A stretch of DNA of 64,000 bases from Microbulbifer variabilis (GTDB lineage: Bacteria > Pseudomonadota > Gammaproteobacteria > Pseudomonadales > Cellvibrionaceae): contig NZ_JAIVKI010000006.1 of NCBI RefSeq assembly GCF_020524905.1, positions 124,001-188,000 on the forward strand, read 5' to 3'. A program made the translations under genes and the position numbers. Shown piece by piece: positions 62,420-64,000 of the stretch (position 1 is its first letter; each line of letters opens with the position of its first letter). The notes under the pieces are model-generated. The model was not told where the DNA came from. It worked only from the letters and a program-made list of their open reading frames with translations, and did no database searches.

Positions 62420-62540
62420 GCTGTGTCTCCAGCTATGTTATTGGTATACCGACGCCTCCAGAAGGCTAAACTGTGCGAGATTTGAGTATCCCCGCCACGA
62501 TGAAGGGGATAGTCAAATCTTGACAGGACGCCGGCGGTGA

Positions 62541-64000
62541 TTAGCTCGCTGGCCGCATAGGGCGGCCAGGTCGCTGTGTGCTGGTAGCCGCCAGGGCTAC
62601 CGATGCCTCGGAGGGCGCCAATACGGTGCGCCCTAAAATCAGGTCAGCAGCCCGCTCCGCCACCATAATGGTGGGCGCATTCAGGTTGCCGTTTGGAATG
62701 GTCGGGAAGATGGAAGAGTCCACAACTCTCAAACCCTGCAAACCGTGTACACGGGTTTGCGGGTCTACCACTGCCATTGAATCGGTGCCCATCTTGCAGG
62801 AGCAGGATGGGTGATAGGCGCTTTCGACGGACTTCCGCACGAAAGCGTCAATTTGTTCATCCGTCTGGACATCAGCACCGGGTTGAATTTCATCCCCACG
62901 GAATTCATCGAAAGCCGGCTGATTGATAATCTCACGGGTCAATCGCACGCAGGCGCGGAAGCCCTCGATATCTTCTGTTTCCTGTAAATAGTTAAACAGG
63001 ATTGAGGGAGGCTGCTTGGGGTCACTGCTAACGATCTTGACCCTGCCACGACTCTTGGGCTTGTTGTGGCCGATATGTACCTGGAAGCCGTGACCATCAA
63101 AAGCCTCGCGGCCGTCGTAGCGCATTGCTGCTGGAAGGAAGTGGTATTGCAGGTCCGGCCACTCGACATTTTCCTTGGAGCGAATAAAACCGCAGGACTC
63201 GAAGTGGTTGGTAGCACCCAGGCCATCTTTCTTCAGTATCCAGCGCGAACCAATAAGGAATTTATTCCAGAGATCCAGCTTACCGTTCAGGGAGATCGGC
63301 TGCTTGCAGCGGAACTGGAAATAGAACTCCAGGTGATCCTGCAGGTTTTGGCCAACGCCGGGAAGTTCGTGTTTAAGTTCAATACCGGCATCTGCCAGTG
63401 TATTGGGATCTCCGATACCGGAGAGTTGAAGGAGGTGAGGGGAGCCGATGGGGCCTGCGCTCAGGATCACTTCCTGCCGCGCTTTGAACTCCTCAATTTT
63501 GCCTTTCCGCTCAAGCTTCACTCCAACAGCCCGTTTATCTTCCAGAATTACCTTATGCACGGTGGCATGGGTCAATACCGTTAGGTTGGGGCGCTGCATG
63601 GCCGGTTTCAAGTAAGCGTTGGCAGTAGACCAGCGCTTTCCATCTTTTACCGTCATATGCATGGGGCCGAAGCCTTCTTGCTGCTCGCCATTGTAGTCAG
63701 CAGTGTAATCGTAACCGGCTTCTTTACCGGCTTCGATAAAGGCGCTGTACAGAGGGTTCGCCATCTCGTTGCCATTATTGACTCCAAGTGGACCTTCATC
63801 GCCCCGGTATTCATCGCCTCCAAAAGCCCAGGTTTCAGAACGTTTGAAGTAGGGTAGGCAGTGGGCGTAATCCCAGCCTTCTGCACCGTGCTCGGCCCAC
63901 TCATCAAAGTCCTTTGCGTGTCCGCGCACGTAAACCATACCGTTAATAGAGGAAGAGCCGCCGAGCACCTTGCCTCTAGGACAGTGCATGCTGCGGTTAT
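62541..64000 (-). CDS. betA: Choline dehydrogenase (GMC oxidoreductase), N-terminus beyond the window
   Basis: The frame is open to the right edge (codons for Asn-Arg-Ser precede Met 63989), so about 75 residues with the FAD G-x-G-x-x-G fold are outside. Visible: [23 protein letters not shown] (GMC signature 1), [15 protein letters not shown] (signature 2), [11 protein letters not shown] with the catalytic His (about 395 in the visible part), and [20 protein letters not shown] with the second active-site residue. Oxidises choline to betaine aldehyde and on to glycine betaine, an osmoprotectant. Operon-mate of the BCCT-like gene. Assignment over other GMC enzymes rests on the motif match and neighbours. 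Confidence 0.85.
   Translation of the reverse strand, partial: NRSMHCPRGKVLGGSSSINGMVYVRGHAKDFDEWAEHGAEGWDYAHCLPYFKRSETWAFGGDEYRGDEGPLGVNNGNEMANPLYSAFIEAGKEAGYDYTADYNGEQQEGFGPMHMTVKDGKRWSTANAYLKPAMQRPNLTVLTHATVHKVILEDKRAVGVKLERKGKIEEFKARQEVILSAGPIGSPHLLQLSGIGDPNTLADAGIELKHELPGVGQNLQDHLEFYFQFRCKQPISLNGKLDLWNKFLIGSRWILKKDGLGATNHFESCGFIRSKENVEWPDLQYHFLPAAMRYDGREAFDGHGFQVHIGHNKPKSRGRVKIVSSDPKQPPSILFNYLQETEDIEGFRACVRLTREIINQPAFDEFRGDEIQPGADVQTDEQIDAFVRKSVESAYHPSCSCKMGTDSMAVVDPQTRVHGLQGLRVVDSSIFPTIPNGNLNAPTIMVAERAADLILGRTVLAPSEASVALAATSTQRPGRPMRPAS

Overview
The window reads as chromosome of a Gram-negative, probably marine or saline-habitat gammaproteobacterium. A Microbulbifer/Cellvibrionales-type genome is my best guess, judging from the gene families and roughly even base composition; this is inference, not proof. 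Gram-negative features seen directly include a type V autotransporter, lipobox-bearing lipoproteins, Tat signals, an RND efflux pair, a TorF-type porin and a sigma-54 activator with a matching -24/-12 promoter. I saw no rRNA, tRNA or CRISPR array.

Layout. 1-6.9 kb: a giant Gly/Asp-rich repetitive autotransporter, cut by the window's left edge. 7-8.5 kb: a secreted DNase I-fold phosphodiesterase (sphingomyelinase-like) with a beta-trefoil tail. 9-14.5 kb: a co-oriented export/redox cluster (cytochrome c5 lipoprotein, Tat-exported FAD aldonolactone oxidase-like enzyme, Tat-exported PLP-fold protein, membrane protein, cytochrome b561, polysaccharide deacetylase). 14.9-18.2 kb: an arsenate operon of the arseno-phosphoglycerate export type (arsC-arsR-GAPDH-arsJ). 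18.2-29.8 kb: ordinary genes (exonuclease III, Prc protease, lipocalin, an FAD oxidoreductase, TetR, AcrAB-like pump).

30-40.2 kb is the most interesting region. It holds a small XRE gene with an apparent frameshift at a G-run. This overlaps a gene for a sigma-54 activator whose N-terminal domain looks CARF/RtcR-like. Next comes a near-consensus sigma-54 promoter about 18 nt upstream of an EcoEI-type hsdR, then an HsdM carrying a fused single target-recognition domain. Last is a two-gene module (ComEC-like metallo-beta-lactamase-fold hydrolase plus membrane protein) that has its own sigma-54-like promoter with one mismatch. The simplest reading is an inducible defence island: a ligand-sensing activator, perhaps responding to an RNA or nucleotide signal, switches on a type I restriction-modification operon and a hydrolase/membrane module.

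40.4-46 kb holds unlinked stress and detoxification genes (metallophosphoesterase, AzoR, isochorismatase-like hydrolase, GST, MscS, flavodoxin-fold reductase). 46.3-48.1 kb is a tandem duplication of a secreted protein of unknown function, including its leader. 48.1-50.4 kb is a tyrosine recombinase divergent from a KfrA-like coiled-coil protein, with a large palindrome between them. 50.6-64 kb is an osmolyte region: three BCCT transporters that all appear to start at TTG, RNase R, a cold-shock protein, a VanY-like lipoprotein, a TorF-type porin, a divergent BCCT-like transporter and the 3' part of a choline dehydrogenase running off the right edge.
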